From positions 1 to 64,000 of the forward strand of contig NZ_JAYGII010000007.1 of the NCBI RefSeq assembly GCF_034931365.1: a DNA stretch of 64,000 nucleotides, read 5' to 3'. The translations under genes were made by a program, and so were the position numbers. The notes below the pieces were generated by a model. That model was not told the DNA's origin. It searched no databases and was given only the letters and a program-made list of their open reading frames with translations. Below, one piece after another: positions 32,264-40,273 of the stretch (position 1 is its first letter; each line of letters opens with the position of its first letter). The stretch is from Natronospira elongata (GTDB taxonomy: Bacteria > Pseudomonadota > Gammaproteobacteria > Natronospirales > Natronospiraceae).

Positions 32264-32348
32264 TGGTGGAGGGGGGAGGATTCGAACCTCCGAAGGCAAA
32301 GCCAGCAGATTTACAGTCTGCCCCCGTTGGCCGCTTGGGTACCCCTCC
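32264..32348 (-). tRNA. tyrU: tRNA-Tyr (GTA)
   Basis: An 85-nt class II tRNA with a long variable arm has a GGAGGGG/CCCCTCC acceptor stem, anticodon GTA in loop CTGTAAA, a GTTCGAATC T-arm and an encoded CCA. It is second in the cluster. The 89-bp gap to tRNA-Gly contains a strong short inverted repeat around 32221-32253 (CGCCACCG / CGGTGGCG). Confidence 0.97.
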
Positions 32349-32403
32349 GCAAGCGTAAGCCGGGGATTTTCGCCCATCCCCTCGCACACTGTCAAGAGAA
32401 AGC

Positions 32404-32479
32404 TGGAGCTGGCGACAGGAGTCGAACCCGCGACCTGCTGATTACAAATCAGCTGCTCTACCAACTGAGCTACGCCAGC
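32404..32479 (-). tRNA. thrU: tRNA-Thr (TGT)
   Basis: A 76-nt cloverleaf has a GCTGGCG/CGCCAGC acceptor stem, anticodon TGT in loop TTTGTAA, a GTTCGACTC T-arm and an encoded CCA. It is the first tRNA of the thrU-tyrU-glyT-thrT-tufB transcript. Its candidate promoter lies in the 3' end of the upstream SPOR-type gene. Confidence 0.97.
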
Positions 32480-32551
32480 CTGGTTCCCTCGACCACCAGA
32501 GCCGTCGAGGAAAGGGGCGCTATTCTAGCGGGTTGCGGCGGATATCCACAA
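32480..32551 (-). promoter_or_regulatory. Candidate promoter of the tRNA-tufB operon
   Basis: On the minus strand TTGTGG (32546-32551), an 18-bp spacer and TAGAAT (32522-32527) are followed by the GC-rich GCGCCCC, a discriminator type common for stringently controlled stable-RNA promoters. It overlaps the stop of the gene at 32520-33200. Just downstream a 7-bp hairpin (32487-32493 with 32504-32510) precedes tRNA-Thr. Confidence 0.55.
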
Positions 32552-33200
32552 GCTCCCCCTCGGCGCCGGGGCACAGCGCAGGGCGCAGGCGCCATTCCGG
32601 ATGGTCCGCCTGCCAGACCTCGGGGGCGAGCCGCCCCTCAGGCATCAACAACCAGTAACGGGGCTCCTGGCGTTCGCGCTCACGGATATCCGGACTGAAT
32701 CCGCGCTCCTGAAGTCGGTCCCGACGAAGCTCGGCGCGCTCGGGGGTGCTGAACAGCCCCAGGGATATACCGCCCTCACCTTCACCGCTGCGAATCAGGA
32801 AATAATCGCCAGCGCCCGCCGCCTCCAGGGCCGCCAGGGTTTCATCGGCATCTGTGATCCCGTCAGGCGGAATAATCACCCACCAGGCGAAGACCACTGA
32901 CTCGGGAATCTCGAGCAAATGCGCGGAAAGCTCGGGGCGGAGCCGCTTGAATGCCCGCAAGGCTTCCTCGCCATCCACGCCACCCAATTGCACGCAACCG
33001 CCTGGTCGCCACTGGGGCTCGGCCGGCTCCCTCGGCTGCAGGTCAGACTCCGGTAGATCGGGCTCGGCCACAGCCAGCTGATAACGCTCATTGGGCTCAA
33101 TTCGTACCAGCTCTTCCGCTGGGTCGGGGGCATGCCAGGCCTGCCAGGCCAGAACGACCAGGTTGAGCGCCAGCAGCAGCAGAAAAATCAGCCGAAGCAT
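32520..33200 (-). CDS. Membrane-anchored SPOR-type protein
   Basis: This 226-residue protein has one N-terminal membrane anchor (MLRLIFLLLLALNLVVLAW), an acidic linker and a C-terminal part (about residues 120-190, LIRSGEGEGGISLGLFSTPERAE, then RDRLQERGFSP) typical of the SPOR fold, which binds denuded septal peptidoglycan. Its start overlaps the coaX stop by 13 bp, and a SPOR gene after birA-coaX is a known arrangement. Septal localisation is inferred; its partner is unknown. Confidence 0.75.
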   Translation of the reverse strand: MLRLIFLLLLALNLVVLAWQAWHAPDPAEELVRIEPNERYQLAVAEPDLPESDLQPREPAEPQWRPGGCVQLGGVDGEEALRAFKRLRPELSAHLLEIPESVVFAWWVIIPPDGITDADETLAALEAAGAGDYFLIRSGEGEGGISLGLFSTPERAELRRDRLQERGFSPDIRERERQEPRYWLLMPEGRLAPEVWQADHPEWRLRPALCPGAEGELVDIRRNPLE

Positions 33201-33916
33201 CTAGGCGCCTCCTCCAGCATGCCTTCCAAAACCAGATCGGGCACCAATCGGGGACGCTCGTCCGATAGCGCCTCGCAAACAGGCTCGGCACCACCGCCGG
33301 TCAGATAGAGGGGCCCCGCAACATCGGCTTGCCGGGCTAGCCGCAGGGCTCGCTCGACCCCGCCACAGACGGCCAGGCGCACACCGGCAGCTACGGCTGC
33401 ACCGGTATCCGCGGCAGGGAAACCCGGCCCGCCGTCGCCTGGCCGCGGGCGAATGCCACTGGCACGGCCTACCAAGGCTTCAAGGCTTAAGGCCTCGCCG
33501 GCGAGAATGGCACCGCCAAGGTGGTGTCCGTCGTCTGCCACCAGGTCGATGGTCACCGCAGTACCCACATCCACCACCACGAAGCCCGCCCGCTCTCGCC
33601 GCCAGGCAGCCAGCATCGCCAACCAGCGATCCACGCCCAAGCGATCGGGCTCAGGGTAGGCGTTGACCAGGCCTTCCTGACCAACCGGAGTTCGCAGACG
33701 GGTCACGGGCCAGCCCCGCGCCCGAACTGCCCGCTCAAGGCGGGCCGTGTAGTCTGCCTCCCGGACCGAAGCCAGGCGCACTGCCTTGATGTCGTCGCGC
33801 TCCAGAACTGCGGGCAGAGAACCACCCTCATGAACCCCGTGCTCGCGAAGCCGCCCGTCGGAGTCGGCAAGCGCCCACTTGAGCCGACTATTGCCACTGT
33901 CCAACAAGAGAATCAT
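33188..33916 (-). CDS. coaX: Type III pantothenate kinase
   Basis: CoaX phosphorylates pantothenate, the first step to coenzyme A. I chose the ATG at 33916 (MILLLDSGNSRLKWAL, 242 residues). It has the ASKHA ATP site (DSGNSRLKW, residues 6-14), GVDRWLA near residue 93 and DVGTAVTID (about 117-125) with the catalytic aspartate. It starts one base after the birA stop, a widespread pairing. Confidence 0.95.
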   Translation of the reverse strand: MILLLDSGNSRLKWALADSDGRLREHGVHEGGSLPAVLERDDIKAVRLASVREADYTARLERAVRARGWPVTRLRTPVGQEGLVNAYPEPDRLGVDRWLAMLAAWRRERAGFVVVDVGTAVTIDLVADDGHHLGGAILAGEALSLEALVGRASGIRPRPGDGGPGFPAADTGAAVAAGVRLAVCGGVERALRLARQADVAGPLYLTGGGAEPVCEALSDERPRLVPDLVLEGMLEEAPRCFG

Positions 33917-33917
33917 G

Positions 33918-34928
33918 TCAGTTCGATCTGGCCGGCCGCAGACTGACTTCCCCCACCTGCCAGCGGCTGAGGGAACCATCGGCTTCCCGCAAACACAGCG
34001 CCGCGGCCTCATCCAGCCCCTGGGCACAACCCGCCACCTGTCGCGTGCCCAGATCGAGAGTCACCGAACGACCGGCCAGCGCATCGCGCTCGGCCCAGGC
34101 ATCGGCGAACGGGGCAAATCCCTGCTCAGCGTAGCGGCCCAGATCATCACAGAGCCTTCCGAGTACCATGCCAGCAAGATGGTTGCGGGAGGGGCGCGCC
34201 ATCACCGCCGACAGGTCGGCGGCCGCCTGGTCCACCGGCTCGTTTGGCAGGGCCCAATTGATACCGACTCCAATGATCACATCACAGGGCCCCTCGGGCG
34301 CGCCGCGCAACTCAATCAGGATGCCGGCCAACTTGCCCTGCTCGCAGAGCAGATCATTGGGCCACTTCAAACGCAGCCCCCTGGCCCCCAACGCCTCAAG
34401 GGCCCCTGCCAGGGACACGGCGATGGCAGGGGCAAGAGCCGAAACGCCGGCGCTTAGCACGTGAAAATGCCAGGCAAGTGAGAGGGGAATACCGGCGCCA
34501 TAGGCACTCAGCCACTGGCGCCCACGCCGACCACGCCCGGCCGCCTGGCCTTCGGCCAGACAGGCCTGGGGCCTGGCATCTGCGGGCAGATCGGCCAGAA
34601 ACTGGTTGGTAGAGGCGACGGCGGCAGGCAGGTGAAGCTGCAATTGCCTATTCCACGGCGAACCCATGGCCGCACGAATGGCGTCGGCGTCAAACAATTC
34701 TACCGGATGGGTGAGGCGATAACCCCGCCCCCGCTGACGGTCCAGACCGAGCCCGGCTTCAGCAAGTGCCTCCAGGTGCTTCCAAACGGCCGCCCGCGAA
34801 ACGCCCAGCGCACCGGCCAGGGCTTCACCGGAATGGAATTCGCCGTCCGCCAGGGCAACCAGAATCCGATGGCGCAGCTCATCGCCGGGTCGGACTCGGG
34901 AGGCGCTTGGATCGGCCGCCTCACTCAT
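33918..34928 (-). CDS. birA: Bifunctional biotin-protein ligase / biotin operon repressor
   Basis: BirA activates biotin to biotinyl-AMP, transfers it to the carboxylase carrier protein, and can repress biotin genes. The 336-residue product has an N-terminal winged helix (about 18-65, LAGALGVSRAAVWKHLEAL), the ligase domain with GRGRRGRQWLS (about 132-142) and LKWPNDLL (about 193-200), and an SH3-like C-terminus. Its ATG overlaps the plsY stop (ATGA). No bio genes lie in this window. Confidence 0.96.
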   Translation of the reverse strand: MSEAADPSASRVRPGDELRHRILVALADGEFHSGEALAGALGVSRAAVWKHLEALAEAGLGLDRQRGRGYRLTHPVELFDADAIRAAMGSPWNRQLQLHLPAAVASTNQFLADLPADARPQACLAEGQAAGRGRRGRQWLSAYGAGIPLSLAWHFHVLSAGVSALAPAIAVSLAGALEALGARGLRLKWPNDLLCEQGKLAGILIELRGAPEGPCDVIIGVGINWALPNEPVDQAAADLSAVMARPSRNHLAGMVLGRLCDDLGRYAEQGFAPFADAWAERDALAGRSVTLDLGTRQVAGCAQGLDEAAALCLREADGSLSRWQVGEVSLRPARSN

Positions 34929-35584
34929 CCCTCACCGCTCCCGTGCCGGCGGCGGAATAGCATAGCCTTCTCGAAGCGCGCCTCTTCGCCCCTTGCCAGA
35001 CGTTTCAGATTGCTGCGATGGGTGTAAACAATGGTGATGAACATCACCCCGGTGAAGGTCACCAGCATGCCGGTCAGGGGCTCCCCGATGGCGAGCATGT
35101 AAACCGGGCCCACGGCAGCGGCAAGAACCGTGGCAAGACCCACATAGCCGGAAAACACCAGAACCAGCAGCCAAACCGCCAGAATGGGCAACAGCGCCAT
35201 CGGCGCAATCACGATCATCACACCGACCAGGGTGGCGGCGCCCTTTCCACCACGAAAGCCATGCCAGAGCGGCCAGACGTGACCGAAAACCACTGCCACC
35301 CCGCACAGCGCCATGAGCCATTCCGGATCCAGGGCCTGGGCAGTTTCCGTGAGCAGGCTGAGCTGGGGAATCAAGGCCACCGCGGCCACACCCTTGAGAA
35401 CATCGATCACGGCTACCGCCGCGGCAAAACCCTTGCCCCGCGTCCGCAGGGCATTGGTGGCACCGGCATTGCCGCTGCCCTCGCGACGGATATCCGCCCC
35501 ACCAATCAGCGGGCGCAGGATCAAGCCCCCCATCACCGAGCCCACAAGGTAGGCGGCCAATACAATAAGCCCCAGTTCCAGCAT
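34925..35584 (-). CDS. plsY: Acyl-phosphate:glycerol-3-phosphate acyltransferase
   Basis: PlsY makes lysophosphatidic acid from acyl-phosphate (supplied by PlsX) and glycerol-3-phosphate in the inner membrane. I chose the ATG at 35584 (MLELGLIVLAAYLVGS, 219 residues), with AGGAG about 6 bp upstream. It has several membrane spans and the motifs REGSGNAGATNALRT (near residue 36), GHVWPLWHGFRGGKG (near residue 102) and a third glycine-rich loop. It heads the plsY-birA-coaX-SPOR group and is divergent from ectR. Confidence 0.95.
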   Translation of the reverse strand: MLELGLIVLAAYLVGSVMGGLILRPLIGGADIRREGSGNAGATNALRTRGKGFAAAVAVIDVLKGVAAVALIPQLSLLTETAQALDPEWLMALCGVAVVFGHVWPLWHGFRGGKGAATLVGVMIVIAPMALLPILAVWLLVLVFSGYVGLATVLAAAVGPVYMLAIGEPLTGMLVTFTGVMFITIVYTHRSNLKRLARGEEARFEKAMLFRRRHGSGEG

Positions 35585-35671
35585 CAATATCTCCTGCGAT
35601 CACCAAATGAGGGAAGCTGCAGTTTACCGCCCCGGGGGCCGCCTCCGCCACGGCGCCGACCAGGGCAATAT

Positions 35672-35706
35672 TTTACAGCCGAAATATTTCGGTCTATAAT
35701 ATTTCG
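35672..35706 (+). promoter_or_regulatory. ectR/ect promoter with embedded palindromic operator
   Basis: TTTACA (35672-35677), a 17-bp spacer and a consensus TATAAT (35695-35700) form a near-perfect sigma-70 promoter 30 bp before ectR. The spacer contains a perfect 14-bp palindrome CCGAAATATTTCGG (35679-35692), and its half ATATTTCG repeats across the -10 box (35699-35706). MarR-type EctR proteins are known to repress by binding over the -10 region, so this is a likely EctR site. That EctR binds here is inferred. Confidence 0.75.
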
Positions 35707-35735
35707 CACACAAAATTTTTAGCAGGCAAACCATC

Positions 35736-36335
35736 TTGCAAGCGACGCCAGATTTTGACAGCACTTCCCGTTACGACGAGCGCATCCTCCGCGCCCTGCG
35801 GCGGATCATACGGGCGGTGGATTTCTATAGCCGCCAGCTATCGATGCGCCACAGTCTCACCGGCCCCCAACTGATTTGCTTGCGACAGCTCAAGCAGCAC
35901 GGTGAGCTGACGCCGGGCCAATTGGCACGTGCGGTCTCACTGAGCCCGGCGACGATCAGCGGCATCCTGGACCGCCTGGAGCGCCGGGGCTATCTGACCC
36001 GCAAGCGCCGCGCGGAGGACAAGCGCCAGGTGCTGGTGGCCTTGACCAAGGCCGGCATGGAGCTGGTTGATCGCACACCTCTCCCCCTCCAGGAGCGCTT
36101 CATTCAACGTCTGGCGGAACTGCCGGAAGCCCGCCAGGCTGAGATTGACCGCGTCTTGCAGCGCATCGTGACCATGATGGAAGCGGAAGAGATTGATGCC
36201 GCACCCGTTCTGGCCAGCTGGCCAACCGGTAACGAGACGCCGGAGACGGCCTCGAGACGCCTTGATCAGGCGCCCGGCACAGCTTCCAGTATCGAAGACG
36301 ACAGCAGCCATGAAGGAATCAACGGTAGCCGCTAA
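35736..36335 (+). CDS. ectR: MarR-type regulator of ectoine synthesis (EctR-like)
   Basis: This 199-residue winged-helix protein starts at TTG 35736 (MQATPDFDSTSRYDERIL). The MarR domain spans about residues 20-150, with the recognition helix in GQLARAVSLSPATISGILDRLERRG and the wing RKRRAEDKRQVLVALT. A low-complexity tail follows. EctR proteins of halophilic methylotrophs repress ectABC in response to salinity. Here the gene is first in the cluster and directly behind a palindrome-bearing promoter, so autoregulation is likely. The TTG start is the least certain point; no ATG precedes the domain. Confidence 0.88.
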   Translation: MQATPDFDSTSRYDERILRALRRIIRAVDFYSRQLSMRHSLTGPQLICLRQLKQHGELTPGQLARAVSLSPATISGILDRLERRGYLTRKRRAEDKRQVLVALTKAGMELVDRTPLPLQERFIQRLAELPEARQAEIDRVLQRIVTMMEAEEIDAAPVLASWPTGNETPETASRRLDQAPGTASSIEDDSSHEGINGSR

Positions 36336-36449
36336 GCAGGACCAGCACCCGAACCGGCAGGCTAGAGCATGCCGGGGTCAGCGGGAGAGTGCGGCTGCCT
36401 TGAGCAAATCATTCCAGATTGAAATAACACTTGACGCAGGAGAGCTGCG
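36336..36449 (+). promoter_or_regulatory. ectR-ask spacer with weak internal promoter candidate
   Basis: This 114-bp spacer contains TTGAGC (around 36401) and, 17 bp on, AATAAC as a poor -35/-10 pair, and a good AGGAG ribosome site before ask. Osmotically induced promoters often match the consensus poorly, so a salt-inducible start here is possible but unproven. No copy of the ectR palindrome is seen. Confidence 0.25.
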
Positions 36450-37664
36450 ATGAGCCTCATCGTTCAAAAATTTGGGGGTTCCTCGGTTGCCGACGAGGAC
36501 AAGATGCGCCACGTTGCCCAGCGTATCGTGGAAACCCGCCGCGCCGGGCATCAGGTGGTGGCGGTCGTGTCGGCCATGGGCAAGACCACCAACAACCTCC
36601 TCAACATGGCCCGGGATCTGGCCAAGGATCCGTCCCGCAGGGAACTGGATATGCTGCTTGCCTGTGGCGAGCGCATTTCCATGTCCCTGCTGAGCATGGC
36701 CATCCAGGAGCTGGGCGAGGACTGCATCTCCCTCACCGGCCCCCAAAGCGGCATCCGTACCACCGACAACCACTTCAATGCCCGGATTACCGACGTCAAG
36801 GCTGGACGGGTGGAGCGTGAACTGGAACGTGGCCGGATTGTGGTCGTTGCCGGTTATCAGGGCATGAACAGTCGTGGCGAGGTTACGACCCTTGGTCGTG
36901 GCGGTTCCGACACCACGGCGGTGGCGGTGGCCGCAGGCGTCAATGCCGATCGCTGTGAGATCTACTCCGATGTGGACGGCGTCTACACAGCCGACCCGCG
37001 CATTGTTGAGACCGCCCGTCCCATGCCCGAAATCAGCTATGTCGAGATGACCGAACTGGCCCACCACGGGGCCTCGGTTCTCAACCCACGGGCGGTGGAA
37101 TATGCCTGGCGCCGTGACGTGGAGGTCCGTGCTCGCTGCACCTTCAACGATGCCCCCGGCACCATCATCCACGAGCGGGAGGCCGGCGACGAGGCCAAGG
37201 TCCTGGGTGTTGCTTGCCACAAGGAGTTGATCTGGGTCTCCCTGCGGGGCAAGGACCGGGTCGCTGGCCTGGGCGACAAGGTGCTGAAGGCTATTGAGAA
37301 GAATGACATTTTCGTGGACGACACCGGCGATGATGGTGAGCGCCGCGATATGCTGATCGCGACTGAAGATATTGCCAATCTGGATATTTTCGCTGATGGC
37401 TTACGCGACCAGTTTGACGACCGAATCTCGGTCAGCACGGATCTGGGCTCGGTTTCAGCAGTCGGCCTGCACACCGGGGAGGACCCGGACATCCTTCGCA
37501 AGGCCGAAGCGGCGCTGGAACGAGCCGGAGTCGGTGTCCGGATCAGTTTCACCCGCGAGCATTCCCTGACCTGCCTGGTCGAAGCCGCCCAGGTGGGCGA
37601 TGCCATGCGAGCCCTGCATGCAGTCTTTCTTGAGGATGCCAAGCAGGCTCGGGAGGTGGCATGA
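36450..37664 (+). CDS. ask: Aspartate kinase of the ectoine cluster
   Basis: This enzyme phosphorylates aspartate, the first step towards aspartate semialdehyde, the carbon source for ectoine. The 404-residue product has the kinase domain with KFGGSSVADEDKM (residues 7-19), GRGGSDTTAVA (about 150-160) and SDVDGVYTADPR, then two C-terminal ACT domains (about 265-400). Length and motifs resemble the single-polypeptide LysC type more than the specialised Ask_Ect. The stop overlaps the ectA start (ATGA). Feedback by lysine/threonine cannot be read from sequence. Confidence 0.95.
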   Translation: MSLIVQKFGGSSVADEDKMRHVAQRIVETRRAGHQVVAVVSAMGKTTNNLLNMARDLAKDPSRRELDMLLACGERISMSLLSMAIQELGEDCISLTGPQSGIRTTDNHFNARITDVKAGRVERELERGRIVVVAGYQGMNSRGEVTTLGRGGSDTTAVAVAAGVNADRCEIYSDVDGVYTADPRIVETARPMPEISYVEMTELAHHGASVLNPRAVEYAWRRDVEVRARCTFNDAPGTIIHEREAGDEAKVLGVACHKELIWVSLRGKDRVAGLGDKVLKAIEKNDIFVDDTGDDGERRDMLIATEDIANLDIFADGLRDQFDDRISVSTDLGSVSAVGLHTGEDPDILRKAEAALERAGVGVRISFTREHSLTCLVEAAQVGDAMRALHAVFLEDAKQAREVA

Positions 37665-38209
37665 GCAAGACCGCGACAACCATAGACAGTAAGGACAACA
37701 ACGTGTCTGAGCAGACTGGTGACATTATTTACCGCGCCGCCACCGCCGCCGATGGGGGCGTGATGTGGAGGTTCGTGGCGGAAGCCGGGGTGCTGGAACA
37801 GAACCCCTCCTACGCTTATATCCTGATGTGCCAACACTTCGGCGATACCTGCCTGGTGGCTGAGCGGGATGGCGAGATGGTGGGTTTCGTACTGGCTTAT
37901 ATCCCGCCCAGACAGGAAGACACCATCTTCGTCTGGCAGGTGGGTGTCAGCAAGAAAGTGCGTGGCAAAGGGGTGGGCATGCGCCTGCTCCGCCATCTGA
38001 TGGCACTGCCGGCATGCCGAAATGTGCGCTATCTGGAAGCCAGCGTGACGCCGAGCAACAAACCCTCACAGAATCTGTTCCGGGGCTTTGCCAAGAGGTC
38101 CGGCACCCAATGCCGCAAGATGCCCTTCTTCCCCAGCGAGTTCTTCCCGGAGCCTCACGAGAGCGAACACCTGTACCGGGTCGGCCCGATCGAATGGCCG
38201 GAAGCCTGA
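37661..38209 (+). CDS. ectA: L-2,4-diaminobutyrate acetyltransferase
   Basis: EctA acetylates 2,4-diaminobutyrate at N-gamma with acetyl-CoA. The 182-residue GNAT protein has an unstructured N-terminus of about 20 residues, then the domain from IIYRAATAADGG. The acetyl-CoA loop is VSKKVRGKGVGMRLL (about 98-112), followed by EASVTPSNKPSQNLF. GGGAGG lies five bases before the start and the ATG overlaps the ask stop, so ask and ectA are coupled. Confidence 0.97.
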   Translation: MSKTATTIDSKDNNVSEQTGDIIYRAATAADGGVMWRFVAEAGVLEQNPSYAYILMCQHFGDTCLVAERDGEMVGFVLAYIPPRQEDTIFVWQVGVSKKVRGKGVGMRLLRHLMALPACRNVRYLEASVTPSNKPSQNLFRGFAKRSGTQCRKMPFFPSEFFPEPHESEHLYRVGPIEWPEA

Positions 38210-38254
38210 ACTGTTTTTTGAAACGAATTCCAGATTCTTTTGACCGGAGGACCA

Positions 38255-39535
38255 ATGAGCAACAAGACCATCGACAAATATGAATCCGAAGTGCGCGGCT
38301 ATTGCCGGACCTTCACCAAGACCTGGGACACGTCCGAGGGCGCCTGGCTGACCGACACCGAGGGCGAGAAGTACCTGGACTTCTTCGCCGGTGCCGGCGT
38401 GCTCAACTACGGACATAACCACCCGGCACTGCGCAAGCCGCTGCTGGAGTATGTGGAACGCGGCGGCATCACCCACAGCCTGGACATGTACAGCGCCCCC
38501 AAGGAGCGTTTCCTGGAAACCTTCAATCAGGTCATCCTGGAACCGCGCAAGATGAACTACAAGGTCCAGTTCCCGGGCCCGACCGGCACCAACGCCACCG
38601 AGGCGGCCATGAAACTGGCCCGCAAGGTGACCGGCCGGACCAACATGGCCTTTTTCACCAATGCCTTTCACGGCATGACGGTCGGCTCCCTGGCGGTGAC
38701 CGGCAACGAGGGCAAGCGCCACAGCGCCGCCCAGCCGTTGAGCAATGCCACGCCCATGCCCTTTGACGGCTACATGGGCGAGGGTGTCGACACCCTGGAT
38801 TACTTCGAGCATGTGCTGGAAGACCGGGGCAGTGGCGTGGAAATGCCGGCCGGCGTGATCGTCGAGACCGTGCAGGCCGAAGGTGGGGTCAACGTGGCCA
38901 GTCGCGAATGGATGGAGCGTCTGGGCCGAATCTGCAAGAAGCATGGCATCCTGCTGATCATCGACGACATCCAGGTGGGTTGCGGTCGCACCGGCACCTT
39001 CTTCAGCTTCGAGGAATGGGATCTGGACCCGGACATGGTCTGCCTGTCCAAGTCCCTGTCCGCCTACGGCCTGCCCTTCGCAGTAATCCTGCTCAAGCCC
39101 GAGCATGACATCTGGGGTCCGGGCGAGCACAACGGCACCTTCCGCGGTCACAACCTGGCCTTCATCACCGCCACCGCGGCGTTGAAGGAATTCTGGCAGG
39201 ATGACGCCCTGACCCGCGAGGTGCGGCGCAAGGGCGAAATCGTGAGGGAGCGCTTCCAGGCCATTGCCGACCGCCATCCGGCCCTCAAGGCCCGTGTCCG
39301 CGGTCGCGGCTTCATCTGGGGCCTGGCCTCCGAGCACAAGGGCCTGGCCGACATGTTCTCGGAAGAGGCCTTCAAGCACGGACTGGTGATCGAGGGTGCC
39401 GGGATCGACGATAACGTGGTCAAGTTCCTCGCCCCGCTGGTCATCGAGGAAGCGGACCTGGTCAAGGGCCTGGACATCCTCGACAAGGTCGCCGAGACCG
39501 TCAGCAAGAAACTGGCCGAGCAGAACGCCGCTTGA
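38255..39535 (+). CDS. ectB: L-2,4-diaminobutyrate transaminase
   Basis: EctB is a PLP enzyme that converts aspartate semialdehyde plus glutamate to diaminobutyrate. I chose the ATG at 38255 (MSNKTIDKYESEVRGYCRTF, 426 residues), preceded by GGAGG, not an upstream in-frame TTG. Class III aminotransferase features are FPGPTGTNATEAAMKLAR (about 108-125), DDIQVGCGRTG with the cofactor-contacting aspartate, and the PLP lysine Lys266 in LSKSLSAYG. It follows ectA by 45 bp. Confidence 0.97.
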   Translation: MSNKTIDKYESEVRGYCRTFTKTWDTSEGAWLTDTEGEKYLDFFAGAGVLNYGHNHPALRKPLLEYVERGGITHSLDMYSAPKERFLETFNQVILEPRKMNYKVQFPGPTGTNATEAAMKLARKVTGRTNMAFFTNAFHGMTVGSLAVTGNEGKRHSAAQPLSNATPMPFDGYMGEGVDTLDYFEHVLEDRGSGVEMPAGVIVETVQAEGGVNVASREWMERLGRICKKHGILLIIDDIQVGCGRTGTFFSFEEWDLDPDMVCLSKSLSAYGLPFAVILLKPEHDIWGPGEHNGTFRGHNLAFITATAALKEFWQDDALTREVRRKGEIVRERFQAIADRHPALKARVRGRGFIWGLASEHKGLADMFSEEAFKHGLVIEGAGIDDNVVKFLAPLVIEEADLVKGLDILDKVAETVSKKLAEQNAA

Positions 39536-39779
39536 AATAACCGCAACGCATCCCCAGCTTGAAAGCGATGCGCGTGGTCGCGGGGGCGGCCCAGCCGTCC
39601 CCGCACTCTGGATAGCTCACAAGCCATCCGCAAGCAGCACCCGGCTGGCACAGCAAGGAACAAGACCGGCCAGCCATTAGTACGGACTCCAGGGCCGCCC
39701 TGCGTATCATGAACGGCAGGCAAGCAGGGCCCTGTGCGCCCGACACGACCACTCACCGGCATATTTGGGAGCCATGACA
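39536..39779 (+). promoter_or_regulatory. Long ectB-ectC spacer with strong hairpin
   Basis: This 244-bp spacer is unusually long for an ectABC operon. It has no credible gene. A 10-bp stem with one G-U pair (39580-39589 with 39595-39604, 5-nt loop) lies 44 bp after the ectB stop, without a U-tract. It might stabilise the upstream mRNA or attenuate ectCD. I could not identify a promoter near ectC. The ribosome site GGGAG is at 39767-39771. Confidence 0.4.
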
Positions 39780-40172
39780 ATGATTGTGAGAAAACTGGAT
39801 GACATCATCGGTACCGACCGCGAAGTGGATGGCGGCAACTGGGTCAGCCGCCGTCTGGTCCTGAAGGATGACGGCATGGGCTATTCCGTCCATGACACCA
39901 TCATCAAGGAAGGCACCGAAACCCACATTCACTACAAGAACCATCTGGAATCGGTCTATCTGACCGAGGGCGAGGGTGAAGTCGAGACCATCGCGGACGG
40001 CAAGATATGGCCCGTCAAGGCGGGCGAGATCTACATCCTGGACAAGAACGATGAGCACTATCTTCGGGCCAACAAGGGCACCCATATGCGCATGGTCTGT
40101 GTCTTCAATCCGCCCATCAGCGGACGTGAGGTCCATGACGAGCACGGGGTTTATCCGGTAGACGAAGACTGA
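39780..40172 (+). CDS. ectC: L-ectoine synthase
   Basis: EctC is a cupin that cyclises N-gamma-acetyl-diaminobutyrate to ectoine. I chose the ATG at 39780 (MIVRKLDDIIGTDREVDGGN, 130 residues), because GGGAG then sits eight bases upstream; an ATG at 39774 is the alternative. Cupin motifs are visible at THIHYKNHLESVYLTEGEGE (about 44-63), and EHYLRANKGTHMRMVCVFNPP follows. It is 244 bp after ectB and 101 bp before ectD. Confidence 0.96.
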   Translation: MIVRKLDDIIGTDREVDGGNWVSRRLVLKDDGMGYSVHDTIIKEGTETHIHYKNHLESVYLTEGEGEVETIADGKIWPVKAGEIYILDKNDEHYLRANKGTHMRMVCVFNPPISGREVHDEHGVYPVDED

Positions 40173-40273
40173 TCCCGAGGCATTTCCAGGACCCGGGGGG
40201 CGATTTGCCGCCCGGGCCATGAACTTAACACAGAGAGGTAACCAACCAACGACAAGCATAAAGGAGGTCTGTT

